Shown here one piece after another: positions 16,958-25,720 of a DNA stretch of 38,400 bases. Under the pieces are notes generated by a model. The model had not been told where the DNA came from and made no database searches. It saw nothing but the letters and a program-made list of their open reading frames with translations. The stretch lies in assembly GCA_025449835.1 (NCBI GenBank), contig JANWIO010000160.1, positions 1 through 38,400 on the forward strand, given 5' to 3'. Numbering within the stretch: position 1 is the stretch's first letter; every line of letters starts with the position of its first letter. This stretch comes from Vampirovibrionales bacterium (lineage in GTDB: Bacteria > Cyanobacteriota > Vampirovibrionia > Vampirovibrionales > JAGQHJ01). Both the position numbers and the translations under genes were made by a program.

Positions 16958-17818
16958 CTATTTGGATTTTGGGATGTTCAATAGACGATTGAGATGAAGA
17001 CGAATCTCAGAAACAACATCATTTGCATAGGCCTTTTTCAAGTCATGGGTCTGCACATCAAAGTAATGGCATAAAAACCAATCCTTCTTCTTATCAATGT
17101 ATTCCTTCAGGTCCGTCATCACTGCCTTTAATTGACGATTACCCTGCAACGCCTCTAACCGATCTGAAAAGCGAAACCAATTGAATTGTGCTTTTTGAAT
17201 CTCTTCCCGTTGCGGATTATATGGAATCTTTAAATCAGGATTACGCTGAGCCATAATTTTTCTCAATGCTTTCTGCGTTTGCTTGAGTTGCGGATCTCTA
17301 TAATCGAGTAAAGAAACAAGCTGAAGCTCAGGACCAGCATAATCAATGCATAGTGCAGCAAGCTCCATCAGATAATTGGTATTATGCTCTGAATTATGCT
17401 CTGAAGGAGCACCTGATGTCGGATCATTACAAATCAATAATATAATCAATTCATCACGAGAATGTTTATCCAGTTGGGCAATCGCTCTCACAAAGGGCTT
17501 ATAAAGTAACGCAAGATTTCTTGAATCCTCAATAAAATCTTTCCCTTCTTGCTGCTCAAAGTATTTTCCACACTCGATAATCACGTTATTTAAGGGTCTT
17601 AACAAACTATCCATTACATCACCTGGATCTTCAAGCTTATAAGGAACACTTCTAATAATTTCATTCAAATCCGATTGAAGATTAGCAGGCATGATAAAGT
17701 GCATTTGGTCTCCAAAGCGAAGCATATTCTCCTTCTTATGAAGCTGAATATGCTTTGAATTAAGAGAAGTAGCAGTTTTTTGTAAACGCAATCCCAACCC
17801 TGATTGGATAGACATCAT
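16958..17818 (-). CDS. Orphan protein with N-terminal LRFGD motif
   Basis: A 286-residue protein of unknown family. About 32 polar residues precede LRFGD (residues 33-37, bases 17708-17722), after which a helical, charged, soluble-looking protein follows. No signal peptide, membrane span, catalytic motif or repeat is evident. Two adjacent ATG codons start it (17818 and 17815), with AAGGGG rather far upstream. It converges with the neighbouring orphan, with nine bases between the stops. The two proteins share the motif and its placement but I see no clear similarity in their bodies. Function unknown. Confidence 0.78.
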   Translation of the reverse strand: MMSIQSGLGLRLQKTATSLNSKHIQLHKKENMLRFGDQMHFIMPANLQSDLNEIIRSVPYKLEDPGDVMDSLLRPLNNVIIECGKYFEQQEGKDFIEDSRNLALLYKPFVRAIAQLDKHSRDELIILLICNDPTSGAPSEHNSEHNTNYLMELAALCIDYAGPELQLVSLLDYRDPQLKQTQKALRKIMAQRNPDLKIPYNPQREEIQKAQFNWFRFSDRLEALQGNRQLKAVMTDLKEYIDKKKDWFLCHYFDVQTHDLKKAYANDVVSEIRLHLNRLLNIPKSK

Positions 17819-17994
17819 TATCGAATAAAGACCCCTTAAAATAACAATCTGTTATATGATTTTACACAAGAAATAAATTCAGACCAAGTATTTTAACTCA
17901 AATATTAAGCCTAAAAATAAGTATCCGCAAAAAACGGGGTCCTCTAGAATGAGGATGCTGGATAAGGGGGCTATGATACAATAGTAATACGAGT

Positions 17995-18031
17995 GGGAGC
18001 AAGTTGAATGGACGAAGCAAATGATATTTAA
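17995..18031 (+). promoter_or_regulatory. Leader ORF with ribosome site overlapping the pseB start
   Basis: GGGAG at 17995-17999 is ideally placed eight bases before an ATG at 18008 that opens a seven-codon frame (MDEANDI, TAA at 18029-18031). The pseB ATG at 18021 lies inside it in another frame. pseB has no good ribosome site of its own and no earlier in-frame start before a TAA at 17985-17987. Reinitiation or coupling is inferred. Confidence 0.4.
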
Positions 18032-19052
18032 AAAGAAAACAGTATTGATTACCGGAGGAACGGGTTCTTTTGGAAAAATATGTGCCCGTCATATCCTCGA
18101 TAACTATGATATTGCCAAACTAATTATTTTTAGCCGTGACGAACTTAAGCAGTATGAAATGGCCAGGGAGTTTTCAGATCCCCGAATTCGCTTTTTCATT
18201 GGGGATGTACGAGATGAAAAGCGTTTATCCATGGCATTTTCAGGAGTTGATATTATCATTCATGCGGCTGCCATGAAACAAATTCCAGCCTGTGAATATA
18301 ACCCATTTGAAGCCATTAAAACCAATGTCCTGGGGGCTCAAAATATTATTGAAACTGCCATTGCCCATAACGTAGAACGAGTGATTGCACTGAGTACAGA
18401 CAAAGCTGCAAACCCCATTAATCTTTATGGCGCAACAAAACTTTGCTCTGATAAATTGTTTACTGCCGCAAACTCTTATGTGGGTAAGGGCAAAAACACT
18501 CGTTTTAGTGTTGTTCGCTATGGCAATGTTATTGGCAGCCGTGGAAGCGTTATTCCCCTGTTTGAAAAGCTCCGAGAAACAGGAACAGTGACTGTAACAG
18601 ACCCAAGAATGACAAGATTTTGGATTACCCTGGATCAGGGGGTTCAGTTTGTTTGCGACAACCTTGAACTGATGCAGGGCGGCGAAATTTTTGTGCCCAA
18701 AATCCCCAGTATGAACATTATGGATCTGGTTAAAGCCATTGCGCCTAAGTGTAAGGTGGAAATTACCGGTATTCGTCCCGGGGAAAAACTCCATGAAGTT
18801 TTAATTACCCATGATGACTCCCGGTATACTCTAGAATATGAAAATCGATTTGTCATCGAGCCTCAAATCAGACATGTTCGATACAAAGCAATCCCTGGCG
18901 GTGAACGGGTGAAAGAGAATTTCTCTTACCGAAGCAATAATAACCCCGAGATTCTTTCTGTTCAGGACTTGAGGCGGTTAATTTACCCTGAGCATCCTGA
19001 AAATACACCCACAAAACCAACCGTTGCTTCCAAGAAGAAAGTTCATGCCTAA
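18021..19052 (+). CDS. pseB: UDP-GlcNAc 4,6-dehydratase (inverting), PseB
   Basis: A 343-residue short-chain dehydratase. The Rossmann NAD(P)-binding loop is GGTGSFG near the N-terminus (TVLITGGTGSFGK). Catalysis residues appear as STDKAANP and the YGATK motif (Y-x3-K). The HAAAMKQIPACEYNP and GSRGSVIPLF stretches are the wording of PseB/FlaA1-type enzymes. It converts UDP-GlcNAc to the 4-keto-6-deoxy-L-arabino sugar, the first step toward pseudaminic acid. The next gene, overlapping by eight bases, is the matching aminotransferase PseC. The remaining enzymes (PseH, PseG, PseI, PseF) are not in the window. The C-terminal 30 residues are low-complexity. Confidence 0.93.
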   Translation: MIFKKKTVLITGGTGSFGKICARHILDNYDIAKLIIFSRDELKQYEMAREFSDPRIRFFIGDVRDEKRLSMAFSGVDIIIHAAAMKQIPACEYNPFEAIKTNVLGAQNIIETAIAHNVERVIALSTDKAANPINLYGATKLCSDKLFTAANSYVGKGKNTRFSVVRYGNVIGSRGSVIPLFEKLRETGTVTVTDPRMTRFWITLDQGVQFVCDNLELMQGGEIFVPKIPSMNIMDLVKAIAPKCKVEITGIRPGEKLHEVLITHDDSRYTLEYENRFVIEPQIRHVRYKAIPGGERVKENFSYRSNNNPEILSVQDLRRLIYPEHPENTPTKPTVASKKKVHA

Positions 19053-20217
19053 TCAAACCGAATTTTCACCGACCCAGACCATCCCCTATGGCCGTCAAAC
19101 CATTGGTGATGAAGAAATCCAGGCCGTTATCGACGTTTTAAAATCGCCTTACATTACCCAAGGCCCCGCCATAGAAAAATTTGAACAAGCTGTGGCTGCA
19201 TATTGTGATGTCCCGTATGCGGTGGGATTCTGCAATGGTACCGCTGCACTTCACGGTGCATACTATGCTGCGGGCATTGGCCCAGGCGATGAAGTCATTA
19301 CCAGCTCCATCACATTTGTTGCAACATCCAATGCTGTTTTATATCAAGGTGGCAAACCCGTTTTTGCAGATATTTCTCCCAACTCGTGGAATATCAATCC
19401 CCAGGAAATTGCCTGCCGCATTACACCCAAAACAAAAGCCATTGCCCCAGTTCATTTTGCGGGCAGCCCTGTTGCACTCGACTCGATTTATCAACTGGCT
19501 GATGAACATCACCTCGTGGTGATTGAAGATGCCTGCCATGCCCTAGGCGCCCGCTACAAGAATACGCCGATTGGTCACTGCCGAGATATGGCTGTTTTCA
19601 GTTTTCATCCTGTAAAATCCATTACCACAGGTGAAGGGGGAATGGTGGTAACGCCGCATCGTCATTTCTATGAGAAGCTTTTAAAATTCAGAACCCATGG
19701 CATTACCAAAGACTCGCAACAATTTAAAGTGTTTGAAGACCAGCCCTGGCAATATGAGATGCAGGACCTCGGCTACAATTACCGGATGACCGATATCCAA
19801 GCGGCTATCGGCACTGTCCAGATGCAGAAACTGGATGGATTTATGGAACGTCGTTCCCAAATTGCCCAACGTTATCGAGAAGCTTTTCGAGATATTCCGG
19901 CCATTCAAACCCAGGAAGAAACGACGGGAGATGCATCCGCTAACCACTTATTCCCCATTTGGATTGATGTAACAAAAACGCCCATCAACCGTACTCAACT
20001 CTTTAAAGCGTTGCAAAATGCCAGAATTGCACCCCAGGTTCATTATATCCCTGTTCATTTGCAACCGTATTATCAGGAACATCTTCGCACCAAACAAGGT
20101 GATTTTCCCGAAGCAGAACGCTACCATGAATCCTGCTTAAGTTTGCCCATATACCCTACTTTGAGCCATGAAGAACAGGATTATGTCATCAAAACCATTA
20201 AAGCGTGTTTAAGTTAA
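19045..20217 (+). CDS. pseC: UDP-4-amino-4,6-dideoxy-N-acetyl-altrosamine transaminase, PseC
   Basis: A 390-residue PLP-dependent DegT/DnrJ/EryC1-family aminotransferase. It opens with IPYGRQTIGDEEI, has the GFCNGTAALH stretch, EDACHALGA and Lys191 in FSFHPVKSITTGEGG, the Schiff-base lysine in PseC's characteristic wording. It aminates the PseB product. I use ATG 19045, which overlaps pseB by eight bases and gives the family N-terminus. A TTG at 19024 is less likely. The 3' end overlaps the convergent adenosyltransferase gene by 20 bases. Confidence 0.93.
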   Translation: MPNQTEFSPTQTIPYGRQTIGDEEIQAVIDVLKSPYITQGPAIEKFEQAVAAYCDVPYAVGFCNGTAALHGAYYAAGIGPGDEVITSSITFVATSNAVLYQGGKPVFADISPNSWNINPQEIACRITPKTKAIAPVHFAGSPVALDSIYQLADEHHLVVIEDACHALGARYKNTPIGHCRDMAVFSFHPVKSITTGEGGMVVTPHRHFYEKLLKFRTHGITKDSQQFKVFEDQPWQYEMQDLGYNYRMTDIQAAIGTVQMQKLDGFMERRSQIAQRYREAFRDIPAIQTQEETTGDASANHLFPIWIDVTKTPINRTQLFKALQNARIAPQVHYIPVHLQPYYQEHLRTKQGDFPEAERYHESCLSLPIYPTLSHEEQDYVIKTIKACLS

Positions 20218-20884
20218 ACAGCGTTAGTTGCTCGGCGTTGTCTTCATGCAGCAGTTTCGTAATCACATCCCGATGACTGTAGACACGGCTGCGTTTACTC
20301 TCAGGATGTTTCCGTCCCAACCAGATCTTTTCCTCTTCCCCCCGTTGAAAACAAAGCCAGCGAGCAAACACAAACAGCTCATCACTGAGTCGATTTAAAA
20401 AGGGTAAAATGACAGGATGCAAGGGTGTTTCATGATCTAAACTGGTACAGATCCTTTCAGCTCTTCGGCAAACCGTTCGTGCCAAATGAATAAAGCTCAC
20501 CAATTCACTACCCCCTGGCAGGATGAAATTCCGGATTTCAGGCAGATCAACCTCCATCTCATCAATGTGCTGTTCTAAAAAGGAAACATCTTCCTGTACC
20601 AGCACCGGCATCGTACTTGCTGGCAAGTTCGCCGTGGCAATCATACTTGAAAGGGTGAATAGCTTATCCTGAATCCACTCAATCAGCTCAACTTGAGACT
20701 TCCAACGGTCATTTTCTATTTTATTTAACTTGGCCAATAATGCAGAAACCACGCCCAGAACACTGGATAATTCGTCAATGGTGCCATAGGCATCAATCCG
20801 TAAATCATCTTTCGGAATCCGACGACCACATGCAAGACTGGTGTCGCCACTATCACCGGTGCGAGTATAAATAGCTCGAGACAT
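20198..20884 (-). CDS. Corrinoid adenosyltransferase, PduO/MMAB type
   Basis: A 228-residue cob(I)alamin adenosyltransferase. The ATP-binding N-terminal motif is YTRTGDSGDTSLACGRR. DAYGTIDELSSVLG, RTVCRRAERI and FLNRLSDELFVFARWL are the other family signatures. It converts cob(I)alamin and ATP to adenosylcobalamin. The ATG at 20884 is chosen for the AAGGGG five to nine bases upstream, over a GTG at 20890. The final 20 bases overlap pseC on the other strand. I looked for a cobalamin riboswitch in the 240 bases upstream and saw no B12 box. Confidence 0.93.
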   Translation of the reverse strand: MSRAIYTRTGDSGDTSLACGRRIPKDDLRIDAYGTIDELSSVLGVVSALLAKLNKIENDRWKSQVELIEWIQDKLFTLSSMIATANLPASTMPVLVQEDVSFLEQHIDEMEVDLPEIRNFILPGGSELVSFIHLARTVCRRAERICTSLDHETPLHPVILPFLNRLSDELFVFARWLCFQRGEEEKIWLGRKHPESKRSRVYSHRDVITKLLHEDNAEQLTLFNLNTL

Positions 20885-21123
20885 GTCCACCCCTTAATGA
20901 GACCTCTCTACGTATCTGGGATTGGTTACTTCCCTAACTCTGCTTTTATTTTAGCATTTTTTGATGCCGTATGAAATCCCCCATGGGCCCTTTTCATAAT
21001 TCTTACACTCGTCACAAAATCGCTTTTACACGACTGGCACCAGCATTTCACTATGTTTGATTTTTTTTATAAATAAAATTAGATTGAATTTTAGGCCTGT
21101 TTATGTTTTAAAACAATCAGGTA

Positions 21124-22080
21124 GTGGTGAGGATCGTTATAAACGTGTTGGGATTTGAGGGAAATATTTCGTCTTGGCAACCAAGCAGGGGGAGAGTCAT
21201 TCATGAAACTTCTTCTTCAAAACATCGGACTCTGTCCTTCGGAAAATTGGTTGAGCCAGAACGCCTCTCATCACCTGCTCCATCCTTAGAGTCTCTTGCG
21301 TCTCAAAAGACTTTCTCACAAAAAATGTTTACAAAACTCAAGCAATTTCCGCGAAAACTACTGAAAGTCACCTGGAAACCCATATTAGTCACAACAGTCG
21401 GCTGGTTAGGAATCTGGGGCGGCGGTCAATTGTATGATGGGGACGGAAAATTACCTGCTTTCAATAATATTGCAACACAATATGCCAAAGAAATTCACCA
21501 AAACACCACCACAAAATTCATCCAAGATAAAATCGCCTCCGAACAACCCATTTCAGATGAAGAAATCTGGCAACACATGCAACCAACCCTAAAACTTTTA
21601 AAAGCGCTTTCACCAGAAATTGCTCAATGGGTTGAAGACTTACATCAGGCAGGCAAAATTCGCTATACAAAGGAACACCCCGAAGGGAACTCGTGTGGAT
21701 TTGATCATATTTCAGGGGAACTCCATCTCCATAAAGTCTTTTTTACCTTGGATAAAGATGGCGAAAAAGCTGCAGAATTAGCCCATGAGTACCGACATGC
21801 CCGACAAAACAAGTGGAAAGTCGTGTCTCATTTTATATCCCCGCAACACCTTTATAATTATTGGGGCGAAAAGGCGGCAAAAAAAATAGGCAAAAAGGTT
21901 TCAACAGAGCAATGGATTTATGGCTCTCGCATTGAAGACGAAGCCCACTTATATGAAAAGCAAGCTTGCCAAGCAATGGGAATCTCATCATCAGGAGTAG
22001 ATCTTTACCTTACTGGCCGAGGTCTCTTCCAGTATCAACAAACAAACTCAGTTCTCCCGCCTAACAAAAACCAGCCCTGA
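21124..22080 (+). CDS. Membrane-anchored HEYRH putative metallopeptidase with LSFGK motif
   Basis: A protein of up to 318 residues. A polar N-terminal stretch of about 80 residues contains LSFGK (residues 37-41, bases 21232-21246). One hydrophobic helix follows at about 86-101 (PILVTTVGWLGIWGGG), then a soluble domain with HEYRH at 221-225 inside AAELAHEYRHARQNK, the HExxH zinc-protease pattern. A Glu-rich segment 40 residues later (RIEDEAHLYEKQA) could give the third ligand. The start is uncertain: GTG 21124, 21127 or 21145 or TTG 21148 are possible, none with a strong ribosome site. A start at an ATG near 21325 would delete the FG segment. Exact family unknown; peptidase activity is inferred from HExxH only. 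Confidence 0.75.
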   Translation: MVRIVINVLGFEGNISSWQPSRGRVIHETSSSKHRTLSFGKLVEPERLSSPAPSLESLASQKTFSQKMFTKLKQFPRKLLKVTWKPILVTTVGWLGIWGGGQLYDGDGKLPAFNNIATQYAKEIHQNTTTKFIQDKIASEQPISDEEIWQHMQPTLKLLKALSPEIAQWVEDLHQAGKIRYTKEHPEGNSCGFDHISGELHLHKVFFTLDKDGEKAAELAHEYRHARQNKWKVVSHFISPQHLYNYWGEKAAKKIGKKVSTEQWIYGSRIEDEAHLYEKQACQAMGISSSGVDLYLTGRGLFQYQQTNSVLPPNKNQP

Positions 22081-22108
22081 CACTTCAAAAGCATCAGGAC
22101 TGGTTTTC
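22071..22108. terminator. Bidirectional terminator between the HEYRH gene and rplT
   Basis: CCAGCCCTGA (22071-22080) pairs with TCAGGACTGG (22094-22103) with one mismatch. T4 follows on the plus strand, and A5 precedes it (T5 on the minus strand). The stem includes the TGA stop of the upstream gene and would end transcripts of both convergent operons. Confidence 0.75.
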
Positions 22109-22125
22109 AAAATAATCAATAAATT

Positions 22126-22485
22126 TTAAGCGGGTAAAGCGTTTTTAGCGGCTTCAGCAATTTTTGCAAATGCAGCTTTATCGCTTACAGCAATATCGGC
22201 TAAATACTTGCGGTTTACTTGAATATTGGCCCGTTTCAATCCAAAGGCAAACCGACTGTAGGACAGCCCGTTTTGCCGAGCAGCAGCATTAATCCGAGTA
22301 ATCCACAAGCGATGCAGATCCCGTTTTTTGTTTCGACGATCCCGATAAGCATATTTCAACGCCTTCATTACAGCCTGATTGGCTACGGTAAAGAGGCGGC
22401 TTCTGCTACCACGAAAGCCTTTTGCAAGCTTTAAAATTTTACGATGTCTATTTTTAAGGACATTTCCACGTTTGACACGAGACAT
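22126..22485 (-). CDS. rplT: 50S ribosomal protein L20
   Basis: A 119-residue L20 of normal length, opening [18 protein letters not shown] with the basic N-terminal extension that binds 23S rRNA. The family block [27 protein letters not shown] is intact. It is the last gene of infC-rpmI-rplT, a standard gene order. In E. coli and B. subtilis this operon is autoregulated by L20 or IF3-dependent leaders. I did not identify such a structure here. Confidence 0.98.
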   Translation of the reverse strand: MSRVKRGNVLKNRHRKILKLAKGFRGSRSRLFTVANQAVMKALKYAYRDRRNKKRDLHRLWITRINAAARQNGLSYSRFAFGLKRANIQVNRKYLADIAVSDKAAFAKIAEAAKNALPA

Positions 22486-22522
22486 GGTGAATTAAACCTC
22501 AACTTAAGGAGCAACTAAGAGT

Positions 22523-22738
22523 TTAACGAATATACTGCAAATACGGGATTTCATCCAGTATTTTTTTCGCATTGCCAGGGTTAATCTCAATCATCCCTTC
22601 AAGACGTCTTTTCCGAGAGGAAGACTTCTTGGAGTTCAAGTGGCCACGACCAGCTTGAGCCCGGACGAGTTTTCCAGTCCCCGTCAATCTGTAGCGTTTT
22701 GCACCCGCTTTATGGGTTTTCATTTTATTTTTGGGCAT
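22523..22738 (-). CDS. rpmI: 50S ribosomal protein L35
   Basis: A 71-residue L35, slightly longer than the typical 64-66. It has KMKTHKAGAKRYRLTGTGKLVR and HLNSKKSSSRKRRL, both family signatures. AGGA lies close before the ATG. It is flanked by infC 37 bases upstream and rplT 37 bases downstream. Confidence 0.97.
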   Translation of the reverse strand: MPKNKMKTHKAGAKRYRLTGTGKLVRAQAGRGHLNSKKSSSRKRRLEGMIEINPGNAKKILDEIPYLQYIR

Positions 22739-22775
22739 CTTTCCTATCTAAACTCCTATTCAGGATATTAAGAAC

Positions 22776-23330
22776 CTATTTTTTCTTGGAGGAAGACATC
22801 ACCAGGATGATCTGTCGGCCTTCCATCTTAGGAGGCGCTTCGACGCTTCCAAAGTTTTCTAAGTCTACAACAAACTTATTCGCAAGGTCAAAGGCTAAAT
22901 TTGGATGTTGTACTTCCCGTCCCCGGAGCCTAATGGTCAGCTTAAGCTTGTGACCATGTTCCAAGAAGCCTTCTCCTCTCTTCACCTTCACTTCATAATC
23001 ATGGGTATCAATGCGAACACCCATTTTAATTTCTTTGACATCCACAGTGTGTTGCTTTTTCTTGGCTTCCCGAGCCTTTTTCTCTTTTTCAAACTTGAAT
23101 TTGCCAAAATCCATCAGGCGAACAACCGGTGGTGATGAGTCTAGGCTCATCACAATTAAATCAAGACCTCTTTCGGCTGCAATTCTTTCTGCTTCGGCTC
23201 GTGATACAACACCAAAGGTTTCATCATCAGAAACAAGGCGAACTTCCTGTGCCTTTATCTTATCGGTTAAAAGTTGGGGGCCTTTTGATGCGGATGATGA
23301 ATTTGATGGCTGGTTTTGAAAAGGTTTCAT
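22776..23330 (-). CDS. infC: Translation initiation factor IF-3
   Basis: A 184-residue IF-3. Both domains are present: the N-terminal domain (KIKAQEVRLVSDDETFGVVSRAEAERIA), the Lys-rich linker (FEKEKKAREAKKKQH) and the C-terminal domain (KEIKMGVRIDTHDYEVKVKRGEGFL). It begins with about 20 low-complexity residues (Ser/Gln/Asn) before the conserved start. I use ATG 23330 with AGGAAC about twelve bases upstream. Most infC genes use a rare AUU-type start for autoregulation. Here an ATG is available in frame, so that control may be absent. Confidence 0.96.
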   Translation of the reverse strand: MKPFQNQPSNSSSASKGPQLLTDKIKAQEVRLVSDDETFGVVSRAEAERIAAERGLDLIVMSLDSSPPVVRLMDFGKFKFEKEKKAREAKKKQHTVDVKEIKMGVRIDTHDYEVKVKRGEGFLEHGHKLKLTIRLRGREVQHPNLAFDLANKFVVDLENFGSVEAPPKMEGRQIILVMSSSKKK

Positions 23331-23640
23331 ATGTTAAATCGAAGGTTCCTCTTTTGTTACAACATGACACTGATAAAAAAATGGGTTCATAACTACCATG
23401 AATTATATAAGAGTTTATTCGGCAACGCTATCTTACAAACTTCTTGTTGCCCCATCTCTTGATATGAAGATTGATAGTATCGCATAAAAATAGCACCAGC
23501 AATACCGTATTTAGGCGAAAAAAGCGCCATTATTATTGTTTTAATTTCAAAATGCACTGCTTTAAAGTTTTAGCCAACTTGGGTACAATACCGTTAAACA
23601 ACAACACGCTATCATCATGCGTTTTATTGAGGAGATTGGC
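23331..23640. other. Divergent intergenic region infC / proC (310 bp)
   Basis: No gene is evident. It holds a minus-strand TATAAT (23407-23402), a plausible -10 box for infC without a good -35 box, and a plus-strand promoter for proC at 23561-23589. A GGCG-A6-GCGCC small inverted repeat near 23514-23528 is seen but has no clear role. Confidence 0.5.
23561..23589 (+). promoter_or_regulatory. Predicted promoter of proC-rocD
   Basis: TTTAAA (23561-23566, four of six matches), a 17-base spacer, then TACAAT (23584-23589, five of six). Transcription would begin near 23596, about 45 bases before the proC ATG at 23641. Confidence 0.5.
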
Positions 23641-24465
23641 ATGGCACTTTCCACACAGAAGTTAGGGGTTATCGGGGCAGGCGTAATGGGATATGCTCTG
23701 ATTCAAGGGCTCATTGAAACCCAAACGGTGGACCCCAAACAAGTGTGGGCAGCAGCTAGAACAGAGGCATCATGCCAAAAAGTAAGACAAGAATTAGAGA
23801 TTTCGGCCTATACCGACTATAAAAAAGAGCTTGCTGACACCGACGTTCTTCTGTTATGCGTAAAACCCTCCAGTATGGGGAAAGTTTTGGAGTATTTAAA
23901 GTCAAATCACATCCCCAAGGAAACATTAGTCATCTCCATCTCTGCCGGAACCTCTATCGAGTATATTGAAAAAATAATAGGACAACCCAATCCCGTGATT
24001 CGGGCCATGCCCAATACCCCATGCATCGTTGGGCAAGGCATGACCATTGTTTGCCCAGGAAGTCATGCAAAGCCCTCGGATATGGACGTTGCTTACCAGA
24101 TTTTTGAAGCGGTGGGAGAATGCTTGGAGCTTGAGGAGGCGCATTTTGATGCCGTCACCGGCTTAAGTGGTAGTGGACCAGCTTATTTTTACCTCATAAT
24201 GGAAGCCCTTGCCGATGGCGGGGTTCGGGTAGGATTGCCTCGGGAGGTTGCCTTGAAAATTGTGACCCAAGTTGTTCTGGGTGCCGCAACCATGGTCCAA
24301 AAAACAGGCCGTCACCCTGCAGCCTTACGTGATGATGTCACCACCCCGGCAGGATGCACTATTGGTGGGCTTTTAATTATGGAAGATGGTAAAATCCGCT
24401 CAGTTCTGGCACGAGCGGTTGAAGAAGCGACACAAATTGCAGGACAATTGGGCCAGAAGTCGTAA
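23641..24465 (+). CDS. proC: Pyrroline-5-carboxylate reductase
   Basis: A 274-residue P5C reductase that makes proline from 1-pyrroline-5-carboxylate with NAD(P)H. The Rossmann start is LGVIGAGVMGYALIQG, followed by RAMPNTPCIVGQG and the C-terminal signatures LSGSGPAYFYLIMEALADGGV and VTTPAGCTIGGL. The ATG at 23641 is preferred over one at 23617 because GAGGAG lies six bases before it. It is followed by rocD after 45 bases. The gene pair takes ornithine to P5C to proline. Confidence 0.96.
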   Translation: MALSTQKLGVIGAGVMGYALIQGLIETQTVDPKQVWAAARTEASCQKVRQELEISAYTDYKKELADTDVLLLCVKPSSMGKVLEYLKSNHIPKETLVISISAGTSIEYIEKIIGQPNPVIRAMPNTPCIVGQGMTIVCPGSHAKPSDMDVAYQIFEAVGECLELEEAHFDAVTGLSGSGPAYFYLIMEALADGGVRVGLPREVALKIVTQVVLGAATMVQKTGRHPAALRDDVTTPAGCTIGGLLIMEDGKIRSVLARAVEEATQIAGQLGQKS

Positions 24466-24510
24466 TAAGATGAATGTTGGCGGTACGTAAAAATGGAAAA
24501 GGAACAACCC

Positions 24511-25716
24511 ATGTTGAATCAAGCCTCAACAACCCAAGAATATATTGCTTTAGAAGAGCAATATGGTGCCCATAATTATCATCCTCTCGATATTGTCATC
24601 GATCGAGCCCAAGGTGTGTGGGTATACGATGTGGAAGGAAAACGGTATTTGGATTGTTTGAGTGCCTACTCAGCCGTAAACCAAGGACATTGCCATCCTG
24701 CCATTTTAAAAGCCTTAAAAGAACAAGCTGAAAAAGTGACCCTCACCTCAAGAGCCTTCCGAAACAGCCAACTGTCTCTTTTTTACAAAGAACTCACTGA
24801 AATCACTGGCACAGAAAAAGTTTTACCGATGAATAGCGGCGCAGAAGCTGTTGAAACAGCTCTTAAAACAGCACGAAAATGGGGTTATAAAGTAAAAGGA
24901 ATCCCTGAAGGTAAAGCCGAGATTATTGTTTGCAAAAACAATTTCCATGGACGCACCACCACCATTGTTGGCTTCTCCACCGAGCCCCAATATCAAGACG
25001 GCTTTGGTCCATTTACCCCTGGCTTTAAAGTGATTCCCTTTGGTGACGCAGACGCTTTAAAAAGTGCCATTACGCCCAACACATGCGCATTCTTGGTTGA
25101 GCCCATTCAAGGTGAAGCTGGTATTTTAATCCCGCCTGATGGCTATCTCAAAGCGGTCGCAGATATTTGTAAAGCCAACAATGTTCTTCTCGTGGTGGAT
25201 GAAATTCAAACCGGCCTGGGACGTACCGGTAAACTCTTTGCATTCCAGCATGAAGGCATTACACCAGATGTTATCATTATTGGTAAAGCTCTCTCAGGTG
25301 GTTTTTATCCCGTATCAGCCATGTTAACCACTGAAAAAATTATGTCTGTCTTCCATCCAGGAGATCACGGCAGTACCTTTGGTGGTAACCCACTCGGATG
25401 TGCCGTGGCCCGGGCTGCCTTAAAAGTGATTGTGGATGAAGAGCTGGTTGCTCGTTCTGAATCATTGGGAACTTATTTCATTGATAAATTAAAGACACTG
25501 AAAAACCCTCATATCCTGAACATTCGTGGCAAAGGGCTTTTTATTGGCATCGAACTCGATATCAAAGCTCGCCCCTATTGCGAAGCTCTCAAGGAAGAAG
25601 GGATTCTGTGCAAAGAAACCCATGATAACGTCATTCGCTTTGCGCCGCCTCTCGTGATTACCCAAGAGGAATTGGATTGGGCCTTTGAGCGGATGCAAAA
25701 AGTGTTGGGTGCCTAA
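24511..25716 (+). CDS. rocD: Ornithine aminotransferase
   Basis: A 401-residue class III aminotransferase. [37 protein letters not shown] and Lys259 in [16 protein letters not shown] are the wording of ornithine delta-aminotransferase, including the PLP lysine. It converts ornithine plus 2-oxoglutarate to glutamate semialdehyde, which cyclises to P5C. I use ATG 24511 with AAGGAA seven bases upstream; an ATG at 24493 would add six residues. It is co-oriented with proC. The stop lies four bases from the convergent proA stop. Confidence 0.95.
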   Translation: MLNQASTTQEYIALEEQYGAHNYHPLDIVIDRAQGVWVYDVEGKRYLDCLSAYSAVNQGHCHPAILKALKEQAEKVTLTSRAFRNSQLSLFYKELTEITGTEKVLPMNSGAEAVETALKTARKWGYKVKGIPEGKAEIIVCKNNFHGRTTTIVGFSTEPQYQDGFGPFTPGFKVIPFGDADALKSAITPNTCAFLVEPIQGEAGILIPPDGYLKAVADICKANNVLLVVDEIQTGLGRTGKLFAFQHEGITPDVIIIGKALSGGFYPVSAMLTTEKIMSVFHPGDHGSTFGGNPLGCAVARAALKVIVDEELVARSESLGTYFIDKLKTLKNPHILNIRGKGLFIGIELDIKARPYCEALKEEGILCKETHDNVIRFAPPLVITQEELDWAFERMQKVLGA

Positions 25717-25720
25717 TTAA

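Noticed and set aside
20885-21123. Possible cobalamin riboswitch upstream of the adenosyltransferase
   Set aside because: No B12 box (GCCACTG) or conserved core was found on the relevant strand.
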